64,000 nucleotides of DNA from Limnoperna fortunei (Eukaryota; Mollusca; Bivalvia; Mytilida; Modiolidae). The stretch's first letter is position 1. Each line of letters starts with the position of its first letter. The notes under the pieces are model-generated. The model saw only the letters and a list, made by a program, of their open reading frames with translations, did no database searches and was not told the DNA's origin. Shown here piece by piece: positions 49,801 to 58,086 of the stretch. Location of the stretch: positions 23,720,452 through 23,784,451 of the forward strand of contig OX104124.1 of NCBI GenBank assembly GCA_944474755.1, read 5' to 3'. The translations under genes were made by a program, and so were the position numbers.

Positions 49801-52800
49801 ATGCAGCCACAACAAGTTCCAGTTGGTCCAGTTGTTCCTAGTCAAAACCAGTTTATGCCTGTCACCTGCACTGGTCACCACCAGTATACATCTGCATACA
49901 ATGGATATCAGCAGGGATTTTCACCTTCCTATCCATATTCTCCAGTGCAGCAGCAAATGTTTCTTCAGTCACCACCCTACCCTGTTGCACCACATCTAGG
50001 GACTATTCCATTAACCTCTACACCCCACGGTGTTATTCCAGCGTTCAGTCCCATGGGGCCAGGGATTCCTACACCTACTTTACAGCCAAGTGTCCTGCCC
50101 TCTAGTCATGTTGGTGCTCAGATATATCAACACCAAACTCAGTCCTTAACAAATTATCCACAAGTGACTCCAAATGTTACAAATATACATTCCACATTTG
50201 ATTCTCGTCTTCCTGGTGCGCAACAAAATATACCACAAACATTTGGACAACCTTCATTAACTAGTCACACGATTCCTGCAGTTGCACAAACTCGAGAATC
50301 ATTGTCCTCCAAAGACTCTAATGCTCAATTACATTCAGATACTGTGATACCTACTGACTCTCGCTTGAATAATGTGTCATTTAACCAATCGGATGAAAAA
50401 GAAAATCAACAGACGTCAAACCAGAATGAATTTTTTGTTTCATTTAATGATGGCACCCCAAAACCTAAACCAGAATTGGGTAAAAACAGAAAAAAGTCAG
50501 AACAAGTGATACCAACTAGTGAAGAAGTTAATTCCAACCAAAACCAGTCATTACTGGACAATTCTAGTCAGAAACAAGATGCCACCTTAGGCAGTGATGT
50601 GTCATCACAGAATTTGTCGGGAGCAGACGGTCAAAACATTTCTGGCATAGGTTTTGTTATTGGCCAGGATGAGACATCAATTGATCAGGTAATACATTTA
50701 ATTATGCAGATGAATTTTTATGGATGAATTATGATTCTGATTGGATGTAAAAAAAAAAAAAAGAATTCAATATACTACTTTCAACATCCTCAAGATATTT
50801 TCTAAAATATATACTTCCATTTTGTATAATTCAGACTGAAGCTGAAGAAATACAAAGAAAGAAGGAAAAACTGATACAGCTACAATTGAAAAGGAAGGAA
50901 GAACAAGAGAAAAAACGACAATATAAAGATATAGAAATGTCCAGACGAAAGGAACAAGACAGGTATGGCATCAACTTTATCAATAGAAAGGAATGCAGCT
51001 GGTCCAAGATCTTTGTCATTATTCTCACCTTATTTCTAAATATGTATAGCCATGTCTGGCTGTAATTTTTTTGTCTTTTGAGGTAGGCTTATGATATTTG
51101 GTATGTGGGTAGATAATTTCAAGTTGATGTGTCGCATACCATGATTGAAGAACTTTGACCTTAAGCTCAGGGGTCCCACAGACATGGATACAATCTCACT
51201 GGTATCTAGTTTATCATACACTTATCATATATATATAATTGTTTTAGTATGCCAATATGTGTAAATAAGAAAATAGTCATAATTAACGCCTCAAGTTGAT
51301 GTTCTATATCAAGTGCATTTTGTGTAATTAACTTTATTTGCATGCAAGTTACTTTTGGTCATATCTGATACCTTGTCTGCCAAAATCAGTGTTCTTGTTA
51401 GTCATATCTGATACCTTGTCTGCCAAAATCAGTGTCTCTTGTTAGTCATATCTGATGCCTTGTCTGCCAAAATCAGTGTCTCTTGTTAGTCATATCTGAT
51501 ACCTTGTCTGCCAAAATCAGTGTTTCTTGTTAGTCATATCTGATACCTTGTCTGCCAAAATCAGTGTCTCTTGTTAGTCGTATCTGATACCTTGTCTGCC
51601 AAAATCGATGTCTTTTGGTAGTTATATTTGATACCTTGTCCGCCAAAATCAGTGTCTCCTGTTAGTCGTATCTGATACCTTGTCTGCCAAAATCAGTGTC
51701 TCTTGTTAGTCGTATCTGATTCAGTAGTCCCCCTCTTATACGATCCCTTCGCCAGCGACCACCCGTATTATCCGGCAAAAACCCTGATGCATTTAGTGTT
51801 TCTAACATAAAATTACCTCTCGCGAACGAGCACCCCTCAAACGCGACCAGCGACCACGTTTTTTTGACACAACAACGTAAATTCCCCTCACGAACGTCCA
51901 TTTTCACTGACCGAATGTTTATTTTGGAAGTCTCGAATAGAACGAGATTTGGTTTTATTATCGTAAACCAGTTCGGAAACAGTTCAACAACCGGTAAACA
52001 AAATGTCGAAATCGTGCAAAAGAAAGGTTTTTAAGTTGGATTAAAGGGGAAAACAAGTAACATATTGTAGATCAGTTTGATTTCGGCAGTACGGAAATCG
52101 CGTTTATTACAAGAAGACTGAAATATTCAGCAAGGAGATAATACAATGTACCAACATAATCATAAATCAAAATTTACTACAAGCGATGTCAAAAACTTGG
52201 GAAACTGGAAACAGACAAAAACCTGGATTTTTTCAAATTAGACGGAACCTTAATAAACTACGAAGTGGAACATGGGCAGACAATAAAAGTGATAAAAACA
52301 ACGATAATGCAGATGAAACAGGACAGAAACATTCACTGTTAAGAAGACTTGGAATTGTTATATTATCATTACACATTTTGAACAGATAAAAACTGCATGA
52401 ATTCTTTTTATTTTTATTTATACTGAATAATAAAATACAAATACTTATTTTGTGTGATTCTTAATCACATCTCAGCTTTTGCTGCTAATCAACCGACCAA
52501 GCTCTATAGACCTGTATAAATGGTAACCCCTCAAGAAAGACCACCCCCATTATAAGACCACTTTCATGACTCAGATGGGGTGGTCTTATAAGAGGGGGAC
52601 TACTGTACCTTGTCTGCCAAAACCAGTGTCTCTTGTTTGTCATATCTGATACCTTGTCTGCCAAAATCAGTGTCTCTTGGTATTTATATCTGATACCTTG
52701 TCTGCCAAAATCAGTGTCTCTTGGTAGTCATATCTGATACCTTGTCTGCCAAAATCAGTGTCTCTTATTAGTCGTATCTGATACCTTGTCTGCCAAAATC

Positions 52801-55634
52801 AGTGTCTCTTAGTAGTCATATCTGATGCCTTGTCTGCCAAAATCAGTGTTCTTGTTAGTCATATCTGATACCTTGTCTGCCAAAATCAGTGTCTCTTGGT
52901 AGTCATATCTGATTCCTTGTCTGCCAAAATCAGTGTCTCTTGGTAGTCATATCTGATACCTTGTCTGCCAAAATCAGTGTCTCTTGGTTGTCATATCTGA
53001 TACCTTGTCTGCCAAAATCAGTGTCTCTTGGTAGTCATATCTGATACCTTGTCTGCCAAAATCAGTGTCTCTTGGTAGTAATATCTGATACCTTGTCTGC
53101 CAAAATCAGTGTCTCTTGTTAGTCATATCTGATACCTTGTCTGCCAAAATCAGTGTCTCTTGGTTGTCATATCTGATACCTTGTCTGCCAAAATCAGTGT
53201 CTCTTGGTAGTCATATCTGATACCTTGTCTGCCAAAATCAGTGTCTCATGTTAGTCGTATCTGATACCTTGTCTGCCAAAATCAGTGTCTCTTTTTAGTC
53301 ATATCTGATACCTTGTCTGCCAAAATTAGTGTCTCTTGTTAGTCGTATCTGATACCTTGTCTGCCAAAATCAGTGTCTCTTAGTAGTAATATCTGATACC
53401 TTGTCTGCCAAAATCAGTGTCTCTTGTTAGTCGTATCTGATACCTTGTCTGCCAAAATCAGTGTCTCTTGGTTGTCATATCTGATACCTTGTCTGCCAAA
53501 ATCAGTGTCTCTTGGTAGTCATATCTGATACCTTGTCTGCCAAAATCAGTGTCTCTTGGTAGTAATATCTGATACCTTGTCTGCCAAAATCAGTGTCTCT
53601 TGTTAGTCGTATCTGATACCTTGTCTGCCAAAATCAGTGTCTCTTTTTAGTCATATCTGATACCTTGTCTGCCAAAATTAGTGTCTCTTGTTAGTCGTAT
53701 CTGATACCTTGTCTGCCAAAATCAGTGTTCTTGTTAGTCATATCTGATGCCTTGTCTGCCAAAATCAGTGTCTCTTGTTAGTCATATCTGATACCTTGTC
53801 TGCCAAAATCAGTGTCTCTTGTTAGTCATATCTGATACCTTGTCTGCCAAAATCAGTGTCTTTTGTTAGTCATATCTGATACCTTGTCTGCCAAAATCAG
53901 TGTCTCTTGGTAGTTATATCTGATCAGTGATTTTGTTAGCTTGAATTTACCTCTGAATTTTGGCTGTTGCCCCCTGGAGCCAATTTACCCAAATTTTGTG
54001 TAAATATTTCCAAATTTATGACAAAAATCCCAATTGAAAACCATAAGAACAGGCTTTGAGGTCTATATTATTCATGGCTTTCGTTGGAGGGCTACTCGCC
54101 GTTCAATTTTGTTAACATTTTAATAAGAAACCTTCGTATTTTTTTCTCTCCGTGTTTATCGTGTTTACGCGCCATAACATAACAGTGTAAGCTGACTCCT
54201 GTCTGACATTTACCTTGTACAAACTGCACATCTGCAAAAAAATACCAGAAACTATTTCAAAGCAAAAAAGATTAGAAATGTTCCGGAGCGGGTATGAACT
54301 GTGTGCCGGAAATTGCACAATACAATGATGCCAGTGTTAAATGAGTATTGCACAGATTTAAACATAATAATAATTAGTATTTTGGCAGTCATTTTCATTT
54401 TCTTATTTTAAATATGTTTAAGTGCATTTTACATAAAATACATACTATTTTTATAGAATTCAAAGTGTTGAAATTTTTATCTATACATGTACTTCATTTA
54501 TAATTCTAGAAACTTATTTTTATGTATTTTTTTCTGGGTTTTCATTGATGCTTTATACTTAATAATTTAAGTAAAATAATTTAATAAACTGTTCAAAATA
54601 TCTTGATAATATAAAATCAAACAAAATGGAAGTTTCTGCAGTCATCCGATGTTTGAACATCTCACATAAGTCAAATAAATATAGCTAACAAGAGATCAAT
54701 TTAGTTATTTTATTGACTGCTTACTGTTGTTTTCCTTTTTTAATATGTGTAAAACCATTGCTTTGTTTTCCCAATTTCAAGAAAAACATCAATAAATTTT
54801 CCCAATTGAAAAGGAGGGGGCTGTTTTTCAAAAAGGCAACAAAATCACTGCTGATAATTTGTCTGCCAAATCAGTGTCTACTTGGTAGTTTTTTTCTTTA
54901 TAACGACACTCCTAGACATGACAGTGGATGATTTGGTTAACTGTTCATAATTAAGCACCATTAATAAAGTAATTATACTCTTGCTTCAAAGAAGGGGTAT
55001 ACTGTTTTACCCTTGTCTGTTCGTTCATTCATCTGTCCTTAGCAAAAATTTCCGTCACAGTTTCCTAAGCAACTATAGAATGCAGAAGTACGATATTTTG
55101 CATATTGCTTTATCCTATAGTGCCATATGGTGTATAATGATTTTATGCTCCTTGGTCATCTACTTATTGTTTACTGAATACTTAGATTTTTACACATAGT
55201 TGAGATACATGGAAATTTTTTTAAAAGCAGAGGTATCACTTATGAGCATTATCTCACAAACCACACTTGTTTATAATTTAAAAAAAAATCTTTTGTATTA
55301 TGCTGATGTTGGCGTCTCTGGATGATAGCTGGGCTGATTTGGAATTAAGGAAAACATCTTATAGTAATGTGTATTAATATTGAATATTTACCTAGATTAA
55401 AGCAGGAGCAAGCTGAACAAAGAAAGTTAGAGGAGAAACTCAGAAGGGAAGAGATCTTCCGGCAGTATCAGGAGAAGAAGCATGCTGAGGAGGAGGAGAC
55501 AAAACCAGTTGTCAAGCGAGAGAAGTCTCTCCGACAAAAGCCACGCCCCCAGTCCATGTTTGTTAAACCTAATGGCAAACCTACTCCAGGGGAAGCTTTA
55601 CATACATCACAGGAGGACCTGTCGGAGAATAAAG
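25791..55634 (+). CDS. CAMSAP: CAMSAP / Patronin, microtubule minus-end binding protein (3' end outside window)
   Basis: Thirteen exons join without a phase error: 25791-25850, 27505-27600, 28237-28342, 33222-33331, 34319-34404, 35380-35524, 42113-42248, 43380-43613, 44569-44772, 45230-45335, 47760-50688, 50835-50962 and 55396-55634, giving 4579 nt (about 1526 codons). The N terminus (IEIVPMDEYDSQKAKLRASL) and the FWINKV block match CAMSAPs. The CAMSAP-type CH domain spans about residues 213-320 (FIEDFLQDIGDGCCLAVLVH; LADLFYYFEV). Residues ~850-900 hold the spectrin/calmodulin-binding helix (RQKLGKTAFLHVLKK). Then come a Gln/Pro-rich region (~1068-1275), the FFVSFNDGTPKPKP motif (~1318) and a charged coiled coil (1405-1490). 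The CKK domain that binds microtubules is not in the window. Known role: capping and stabilising free microtubule minus ends. Invertebrates usually have one such gene. Confidence 0.97.
25851..28236. other. CAMSAP: Introns 1 and 2 of CAMSAP
   Basis: 25851-27504 and 27601-28236 are AT-rich introns around exon 2. I see no transposon ends, arrays or additional exons. Several 60-90-codon frames on both strands have no recognisable family. Confidence 0.75.
27505..27600 (+). CDS. CAMSAP: CAMSAP exon 2
   Basis: The acceptor is TTTGTAG and the donor GTAAGT. It encodes AKLRASLSWILTKCYKNEIP then AEFTEPFYQTSD, matching the conserved N-terminal helix of CAMSAPs (AK-ASL-WLL-KAY---VP--L--PFY). Phase 0 at both ends. 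Confidence 0.96.
28237..28342 (+). CDS. CAMSAP: CAMSAP exon 3
   Basis: The acceptor is ATTTTTTCAG and the donor GTAGAT. It encodes GFLHVKPRLASMMVSSELYC then QACRNMFGDAHSQFQ. The SSELYC block is diagnostic for the family's N-terminal region. Confidence 0.95.
29104..29262. repeat. Long foldback, two ~66-base arms
   Basis: Arms at 29104-29170 and 29197-29262 are reverse complements with only a couple of differences (AAAAAAGGATATTCACT ... AATGCATGCGATTGTTATTT). The 26-base spacer contains AGAATCCCGG. TA lies just outside each arm. It is a MITE-like foldback or recent palindrome with no coding capacity. Confidence 0.85.
29330..29364. repeat. Short palindrome
   Basis: GTTATTCACC (29330-29339) and GGTGAATAAC (29355-29364) form a perfect 10-base stem around a GC-rich 15-base loop. 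The GTGAATAAC text is shared with the foldback just upstream, so this may be a detached terminus of the same family. Confidence 0.6.
29426..32193. mobile_element. 2.77-kb non-autonomous TIR transposon with TA target duplication
   Basis: The ends are CAGTACAGTCAACG and CGTTGACTGTACTG, perfect 14-base inverted repeats flanked by TA at 29424-29425 and 32194-32195. Subterminal regions carry repeated, oppositely oriented motifs built on GCGTGG / CCACGC (for example TTGCGTGGAAACACGC at left and GCGTGATTACCACGC at right). No frame longer than about 95 codons is present and none resembles a transposase. TA duplication and CAGT ends point to Tc1/mariner-type mobilisation, by inference. Confidence 0.82.
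32581..33170. repeat. 46-bp minisatellite, about 13 units
   Basis: The unit is GTGGATGATCTCAAGAATGA then GTTGTGTACATTCAGGTGTA and TTTTCT. Two units lack five bases (TCTCAATGAGTT). It ends 51 bases before CAMSAP exon 4. Confidence 0.95.
33222..33331 (+). CDS. CAMSAP: CAMSAP exon 4
   Basis: The acceptor is ATTATTTTAAG (a weak AAG) and the donor GTAAGA. It encodes HWSIIQVLCRKGIYIVEPDD then TEVTETILMKNAPFRQ, equivalent to the vertebrate S-IQ-L-RKGIYV---DD-PVTE block. The 46-bp minisatellite ends 51 bases upstream. Confidence 0.95.
33332..34318. other. CAMSAP: Intron 4 of CAMSAP
   Basis: AT-rich intron that contains a SINE (33892-34155). The remainder shows no gene or other repeat I can define. 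Confidence 0.7.
33892..34155 (-). mobile_element. tRNA-derived SINE, minus strand
   Basis: Read on the minus strand it begins with a tRNA-like head (B-box-like GGGTCGAGTCT near 34085), continues with GACTCCAATCTTAATTTACA and GATTGCCAGTTTTCATACC, and ends in GCATTAAACACTATTCAAAC with a (CAAA)n tail. A 7-base direct repeat GTATTTA flanks it (33885-33891 and 34156-34162), as expected for LINE-mediated insertion. The central block resembles the conserved core of a SINE superfamily widespread in molluscs (MetaSINE-like), recognised from memory of the family, not searched. Confidence 0.72.
34319..34404 (+). CDS. CAMSAP: CAMSAP exon 5 with an amplified donor site
   Basis: It encodes NAHLALIDGLMTAYIRETVS then VEKVAQAVR, corresponding to AHMAMIDALMMAYT-E--SIEKVV--VKR in vertebrates. 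The ancestral donor is AG|GTTAGT at 34404/34405. It joins in phase to exon 6 to give AVRRFAVFNASSELP as expected. The exon's last bases and this donor have been amplified into the 36-bp array that follows. Confidence 0.95.
34405..34800 (+). repeat. CAMSAP: 36-bp array, 11 units, each carrying a 5' splice site
   Basis: The unit is GTAAGTAGAAAGATCAAAGG then TAGCAGAGGCAGTAAG. It mirrors the 3' end of exon 5 (VEKVAQAVR versus VERSKVAEAVR) plus the donor. GTAAGT occurs at 34441, 34477, 34513, 34549, 34585, 34621, 34657, 34693, 34729 and 34765, always after AG; the first unit keeps the weaker GTTAGT (34405). A shifted GTAAGT is at 34796. In the CAMSAP frame, splicing at 34440/34441 adds the 12 residues LVERSKVAEAVR. 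Use of any later donor reads the TAA inside GTAAGT of the preceding unit. Confidence 0.95.
34801..35379. other. CAMSAP: Rest of CAMSAP intron 5
   Basis: 579 bp of AT-rich intron after the donor array. No further feature seen. Confidence 0.75.
35380..35524 (+). CDS. CAMSAP: CAMSAP exon 6
   Basis: The acceptor is ATTTTTCAG and the donor GTATTG. It encodes RFAVFNASSELPTDSEDAVV then FWINKVCSTVQSKEQKGSQ and a short basic tail. The ED-VVFWINKV block is the family hallmark that leads into the CH domain. Confidence 0.96.
36929..37814 (-). mobile_element. hAT-like non-autonomous transposon nested in copy A
   Basis: The direct repeat GTAACTAC (36921-36928 and 37815-37822) flanks an insert whose ends AGTGGTTCC / GGAATCACT are inverted with one mismatch. 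Removing one repeat restores the 146-bp unit. Eight bases is the normal hAT duplication. If the terminus is counted as CAGTG, the duplication would be the six bases TAACTA. The CAGTGGTTCCCAA-type end is typical for hAT. The minus strand retains parts of a transposase (see 37072-37480). Confidence 0.85.
37072..37480 (-). pseudogene. hAT transposase remnant (zinc-finger start and acidic tail)
   Basis: An 89-codon frame (37211-37480) starts MFGLKFVPGAIPGKPLKKKL and contains RKFNEKWRKQFEWLTYNEEE followed by MKCSLC, the TTF/BED-like zinc-finger start seen in C17orf113/ZMYM6-type hAT transposases (W-KQF-WL-Y----M-C--C). One frame shift later comes an acidic tail (NLSDHETDSVSDDEVLDVIY ... WWRVFEFGRE, stop at 37072-37074). 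The catalytic and dimerisation middle is missing, so the element is an internal-deletion derivative that cannot move itself. Confidence 0.72.
38426..39979. mobile_element. TIR DNA transposon, family copy 2 (1.55 kb)
   Basis: The ends CAGTACGCCCAG / CTGGGCGTACTG are inverted (the right end reads CTCTGGGCGTACTG) and flanked by TA (38424-38425 and 39980-39981). The terminal 100-150 bases at each end match those of copy 1 (2241-3020). It is twice as long as copy 1 with unrelated middle sequence. There is no transposase; frames of 64 and 68 codons inside are not recognisable. Confidence 0.82.
40972..42084 (+). mobile_element. Helentron-like element, copy B
   Basis: Same structure as copy A and uninterrupted: the hairpin GTCTCGCCTGCGAC-GAAA-GTCGCTGGAGGC at left, a short GGC microsatellite, about five 146-bp units, then GCAGGCGAGACGTTTTTCTG and TGTCCACACTTGT. 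No flanking duplication is visible. The left flank is TTTT. It abuts the polypyrimidine tract of CAMSAP exon 7. Confidence 0.8.
42113..42248 (+). CDS. CAMSAP: CAMSAP exon 7 (CH domain, first half)
   Basis: The acceptor is TTATTTTTTTAG and the donor GTATGT. It encodes ELPFIEDFLQDIGDGCCLAV then LVHFYCPEFLLLS, the first helices of the CAMSAP-type CH domain. The 3' end of a Helentron-like repeat lies only 28 bases before the exon. Confidence 0.97.
43380..43613 (+). CDS. CAMSAP: CAMSAP exon 8 (CH domain, second half)
   Basis: The acceptor is TTCCTTTCAG and the donor GTTTGT. It encodes IADSLYNLSQVKKFCSQHL, NCFHLSYEDFLYTH and NLFALLADLFYYFEV, the remainder of the CH domain, ending in a Pro/Ser linker (DRPECVKSPSMEDT). 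Confidence 0.97.
44569..44772 (+). CDS. CAMSAP: CAMSAP exon 9
   Basis: The acceptor is a T-run with TAG and the donor GTAATA. It encodes a Ser/Pro/Lys-rich linker after the CH domain (VSRPSTAKHLTSNKIPN; SFKRCSMDDSGLHSPQGG). The linker is not conserved in detail, but the phase closes with both neighbours. Confidence 0.88.
45230..45335 (+). CDS. CAMSAP: CAMSAP exon 10
   Basis: The acceptor is TTGTGTTACAG and the donor GTATAT. It encodes VTQSAKVGRRSLSLSSAKER then DIIQETMLAWEDKQKR, including a short amphipathic helix with Trp. Phases agree with exons 9 and 11. Confidence 0.88.
46097..47367 (+). mobile_element. Helentron-like element, copy C
   Basis: It starts GTCTCGCCTGCGACGAAAGT and ends CTGTGTCCACACTTGT like copies A and B, with a longer GGC microsatellite (near 46148) and six to seven 146-bp units that are nearly identical to one another. 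The left flank is a T run. It has the same + orientation as A and B. Confidence 0.8.
47376..47447. repeat. 72-base hairpin
   Basis: Arms at 47376-47405 (GACAAGGATTATTTAGGTCC ...) and 47418-47447 (... ACCTGATAATCCTTGTC) pair over about 28 positions with few mismatches, leaving a 12-base loop. Its size fits a pre-miRNA as well as a tiny foldback element. Expression data would be needed to choose. Confidence 0.7.
47760..50688 (+). CDS. CAMSAP: CAMSAP exon 11 (2.9 kb)
   Basis: The acceptor is TTATTTTTCAG and the donor GTAATA. The open frame is unbroken for 2929 nt. In order it holds a Ser/Asp-rich disordered region, the helix RMKLEEKRKLIERKKQRNEI leading to RQKLGKTAFLHVLKK (spectrin/calmodulin-binding region), a short coiled coil SDLQTEINRLSLQQEQIKQ (~1044-1062), a Gln/Pro/Tyr-rich low-complexity stretch, FFVSFNDGTPKPKP and GIGFVIG. 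The single very large exon in an otherwise finely split gene resembles vertebrate CAMSAP genes. Confidence 0.96.
50689..50834. other. CAMSAP: Intron 11 of CAMSAP
   Basis: A short 146-bp intron between the giant exon and exon 12, with an A-run near 50748-50761. No other feature. Confidence 0.85.
50835..50962 (+). CDS. CAMSAP: CAMSAP exon 12
   Basis: The acceptor is TATAATTCAG and the donor GTATGG. It encodes TEAEEIQRKKEKLIQLQLKR then KEEQEKKRQYKDIEMSRRKEQ, a Lys/Glu single-helix or coiled-coil segment typical of the region in front of the CKK domain. Confidence 0.93.
51352..53924. repeat. 44-bp minisatellite, about 38 units, split by a transposon
   Basis: The unit is CAGTGTCTCTTGTTAGTCAT then ATCTGATACCTTGTCTGCCA and AAAT. 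It occupies 51352-51721 and 52606-53924. A stray unit at 54851-54893 lies beyond the second transposon, showing that the array once continued there. Confidence 0.95.
51722..52605. mobile_element. Tigger/pogo-like non-autonomous transposon in the 44-bp array
   Basis: The ends CAGTAGTCCCCCTCTTATA / TATAAGAGGGGGACTACTG are perfect 19-base inverted repeats. The right flank is TA and the left flank TT, and the array unit (CTGATACC) shows that the target was TA. The CAGTAGTCCCCC-TTAT terminus is the Tigger (pogo) type. Inside, a short frame at 52003 starts MSKSCKRKVFKLD and could be the first residues of a CENP-B/pogo DNA-binding domain, broken by stops. At 884 bp it is an internally deleted derivative. 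Confidence 0.82.
53925..54850. mobile_element. TIR transposon with CAGTGATTTTGTT ends in the 44-bp array
   Basis: The ends CAGTGATTTTGTT / AACAAAATCACTG are perfect 13-base inverted repeats. CTGAT flanks both sides (53920-53924 and 54851-54855); joining at this repeat recreates the array unit TATCTGATA. A 5-base duplication with CAGTG ends suggests a hAT-related group, but the superfamily is uncertain. No recognisable transposase is present; a 68-codon minus frame at 54112-54318 has no signature. Confidence 0.78.
55396..55634 (+). CDS. CAMSAP: CAMSAP exon 13 (last in window)
   Basis: The acceptor is TATTTACCTAG and the donor GTTTGA. It continues the charged helix (LKQEQAEQRKLEEKLRREEI, FRQYQEKKHAEEEE) and then a basic Pro-rich linker KPRPQSMFVKPNGKPTPGEA, like the vertebrate KPKKPRPKS segment. 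It leaves in phase 1. The next exon is not in the window, so the following intron is longer than 8.3 kb. Confidence 0.93.
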
Positions 55635-56824
55635 GTTTGATACATATTCATTGTAATTCAGTGGGTATATATAAATATACATATTTGTTAACTCTTTATT
55701 TCTCCTTAGTCCTATTCCACTTTAAGTTTGGTCATAAACTCTGTTACTCCAGCTTTCACCTGCTAGATACATCTAAAAAAATCTAAAACTTAGGATAAAA
55801 TTTACTGTTTTTATATAAGATACAAAAGCAATAGCATCATTACTTCAAACATTGACTTTTTTGTGTCAGATGACAGATTGTTTGAAGCAGTCTCTAGGGT
55901 CCATTGAAGTTCAGTATTGCTTTAATTAAAATAATTGTTTTCCAGATACATTTTTTGCAAAATATCAACCTTTGAAAAAAATGCTAGACATTATGTTGAA
56001 ATGGTATTTTTATGCCCTGCGAAAAAGTCCTTGGCATAGTAATTTACACTTGACTGTCAGTGGGTCAGTATGTCCAGATTGGGTTGCATGGATTGTCTGG
56101 CTATCTTCTTCTTCAGTTTTATGGCTAAAACATGCATATTTTGTAGAATGTTTTACACATAATGGAGGTGTGCAGGGCTAAAGGATTTTTATTTTCATTT
56201 TCTTGAAATTAGAGATAGTTGGACTTATCAGTTTGCAGATTGCAGGTCGTGTAAGGGTACACGTTTTGTCTGGCTATGTTCTTGTACAACTTTGAAGCTA
56301 CAATGTTTATATTTGGTCAGATATTTGAACATGTAGTTAAGGTGTGGAGGACAAAAGGATTTTAATTTTCATTAAATTTCCTTAAAATTACTTCCTGTTG
56401 CAACACTTGTGTCATGGTACTGGTCAGGCAGGGGCATCATTTGTGTCTTACAGACACACTTTATTTGCTAAAAAAAACTTGGTCACTAACAAACCAAGCT
56501 AATTATCAGTTGCAGGGCTCACTTCTTATCTAGTTTAAAGTTTGTCTAGGATGACCCACAATTATAGCAATTCTCTTTGTTGTGCTGTATTTTCACATTA
56601 AAAATGGTTTTGCTACACAACCGTATGATTGATCCCACACATAGAAACAGCCCTTAAATTATAATTACTTGTACTAGTATGAAATGTTATATGCCTATTG
56701 GGGGTGGGAATAAAAAAAAAGCTTCCTGGACTGCAACCCATTATATTCTTAAACAGCCATATATAAAATTATCCCCGGCTAAACGTCATGGGGGTATTGT
56801 TTGTACGCTACAAATGACATCAAA

Positions 56825-58086
56825 ATGGCAACGAAATGTTTCACAACTTTTACAGAGGAGGATATAATGGGAAAAAGAGCTCAAGTTTTACCTAAAAACA
56901 CAGAAAAAAGCAACAAGAAGGCTGCCACATTACTAAGGGAGTATTTGATTGAAACTAATAAACCTTTGGACTTTGAAAACTTTTCAACAGACCGACTGAA
57001 CAGTGCTCTTAAACGCTTCTATCTGAGTGCAAAGAAAGCAGACGGTGAAATGTATAAAGTAAATACCCTAGAAAAACTACCAGATATGCTTTAAACAGAT
57101 ACTTAAAGTTTCCACCATTTTAAAAAAACTTTTGACATTGTAAAAGATTTGAGTTCTAATGAATCAAATTCTTGCTACATAACTGCAGTTACAGAACTAA
57201 AAGAACACTGGAAAGGATCGACTGATCACCATCAAATTATTTTGGAAGATGATCTTAAAAAAATGTACACATCTGTTCATATGAATCCAAACACTCCCGT
57301 TGGTCTTTATAATAAGATTCAGTTTGATATAAGGTTGTATTTTTTTCGCCGAGGTGCTGAAAACATGCAGACAATGACAAAAAACACTTTTGCAATAAAA
57401 ACTGATTCCGAAACTGGGAAAAAGTATGTAACAAAAAACTTGGATGAATTGACAAAAAATCATATAGCTGCGGACAAAGCGCTATGATGGTTGAGCAGCC
57501 AGGAAGTCCTTATTGCCCTGTGAGTTCATACAAAAAATATCTGTCGAAATTGCACCCAGATTGTGAACGCCTTTGGCAAAGACCTTTGGAATCTTTTGAT
57601 CAAAACGGAAATACATGGTATTATAACAAAGCTGTCGGTTGTGATACATTTTCAAAATTCATGAATAAACTGAGCACATCTTGTAAACTGTCAACAGTGT
57701 TCACCAATCACTCAATTCGTGAAACAGGGGCAACAATTCTTATTGAGGGTGCATTTTCCGATGCCCAGATTATGTCAGTGACTGGGCATAAAAGCGTTTC
57801 TAGTCTTGCTATATATCAAAGGACATAGGACAAGAAAAAAAACTAGAAATGGCCTGCACCATAAACACCACAATGACAGGGGACAATTTAAGTAACAATG
57901 CGTACCGTTTACAGAAAAACTTTAACTCTTGCAGGTCCCTCCTCTATGCAAGTAACAGAATTTCAGCGGGAACTACAAGGTGTCAGTCTTAATGACATTT
58001 TGGGTGATTTTGACACTTTGCCTGCTGCTCCATATTTCAGAAACTACTACATTGGATCCATTAACATAACAATAAGCAATAAGTGA
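56825..58086 (+). pseudogene. Crypton tyrosine-recombinase remnant (DUF3504-like)
   Basis: The first frame (from 56825) reads NKKAATLLREYLIETNKPLD, FSTDRLNSALKRFYLSAKKA and DGEMYKV, the N-terminal domain of animal Crypton recombinases. The second (57149-57487) holds DIRLYFFRRGAENMQTMTKN with the first catalytic Arg, and KKYVTKN for the Lys. The third (57484-57828) holds HSIRETGAT (HxxR), GHKS and IYQR (nucleophile Tyr). A C-terminal piece (57898-58086) ends YIGSINITISNK. At least three frame shifts and a stop after DML separate the pieces. All catalytic residues are still readable, so decay is recent or moderate. Cryptons cut and join DNA by tyrosine-recombinase chemistry. Confidence 0.85.

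Larger units (their letters stand above)
50963..55395. other. CAMSAP: Intron 12 of CAMSAP
   Basis: It contains a 44-bp array into which two different transposons have inserted (51722-52605 and 53925-54850), then a copy of a dispersed repeat at 54995-55260 that matches 17090-17320. The flanks show no gene. Confidence 0.75.

Noticed and set aside
51662..51907. 81-codon minus frame at the left end of the Tigger-like element
   Set aside because: It crosses the border between the minisatellite and the transposon, so it cannot be an old gene.
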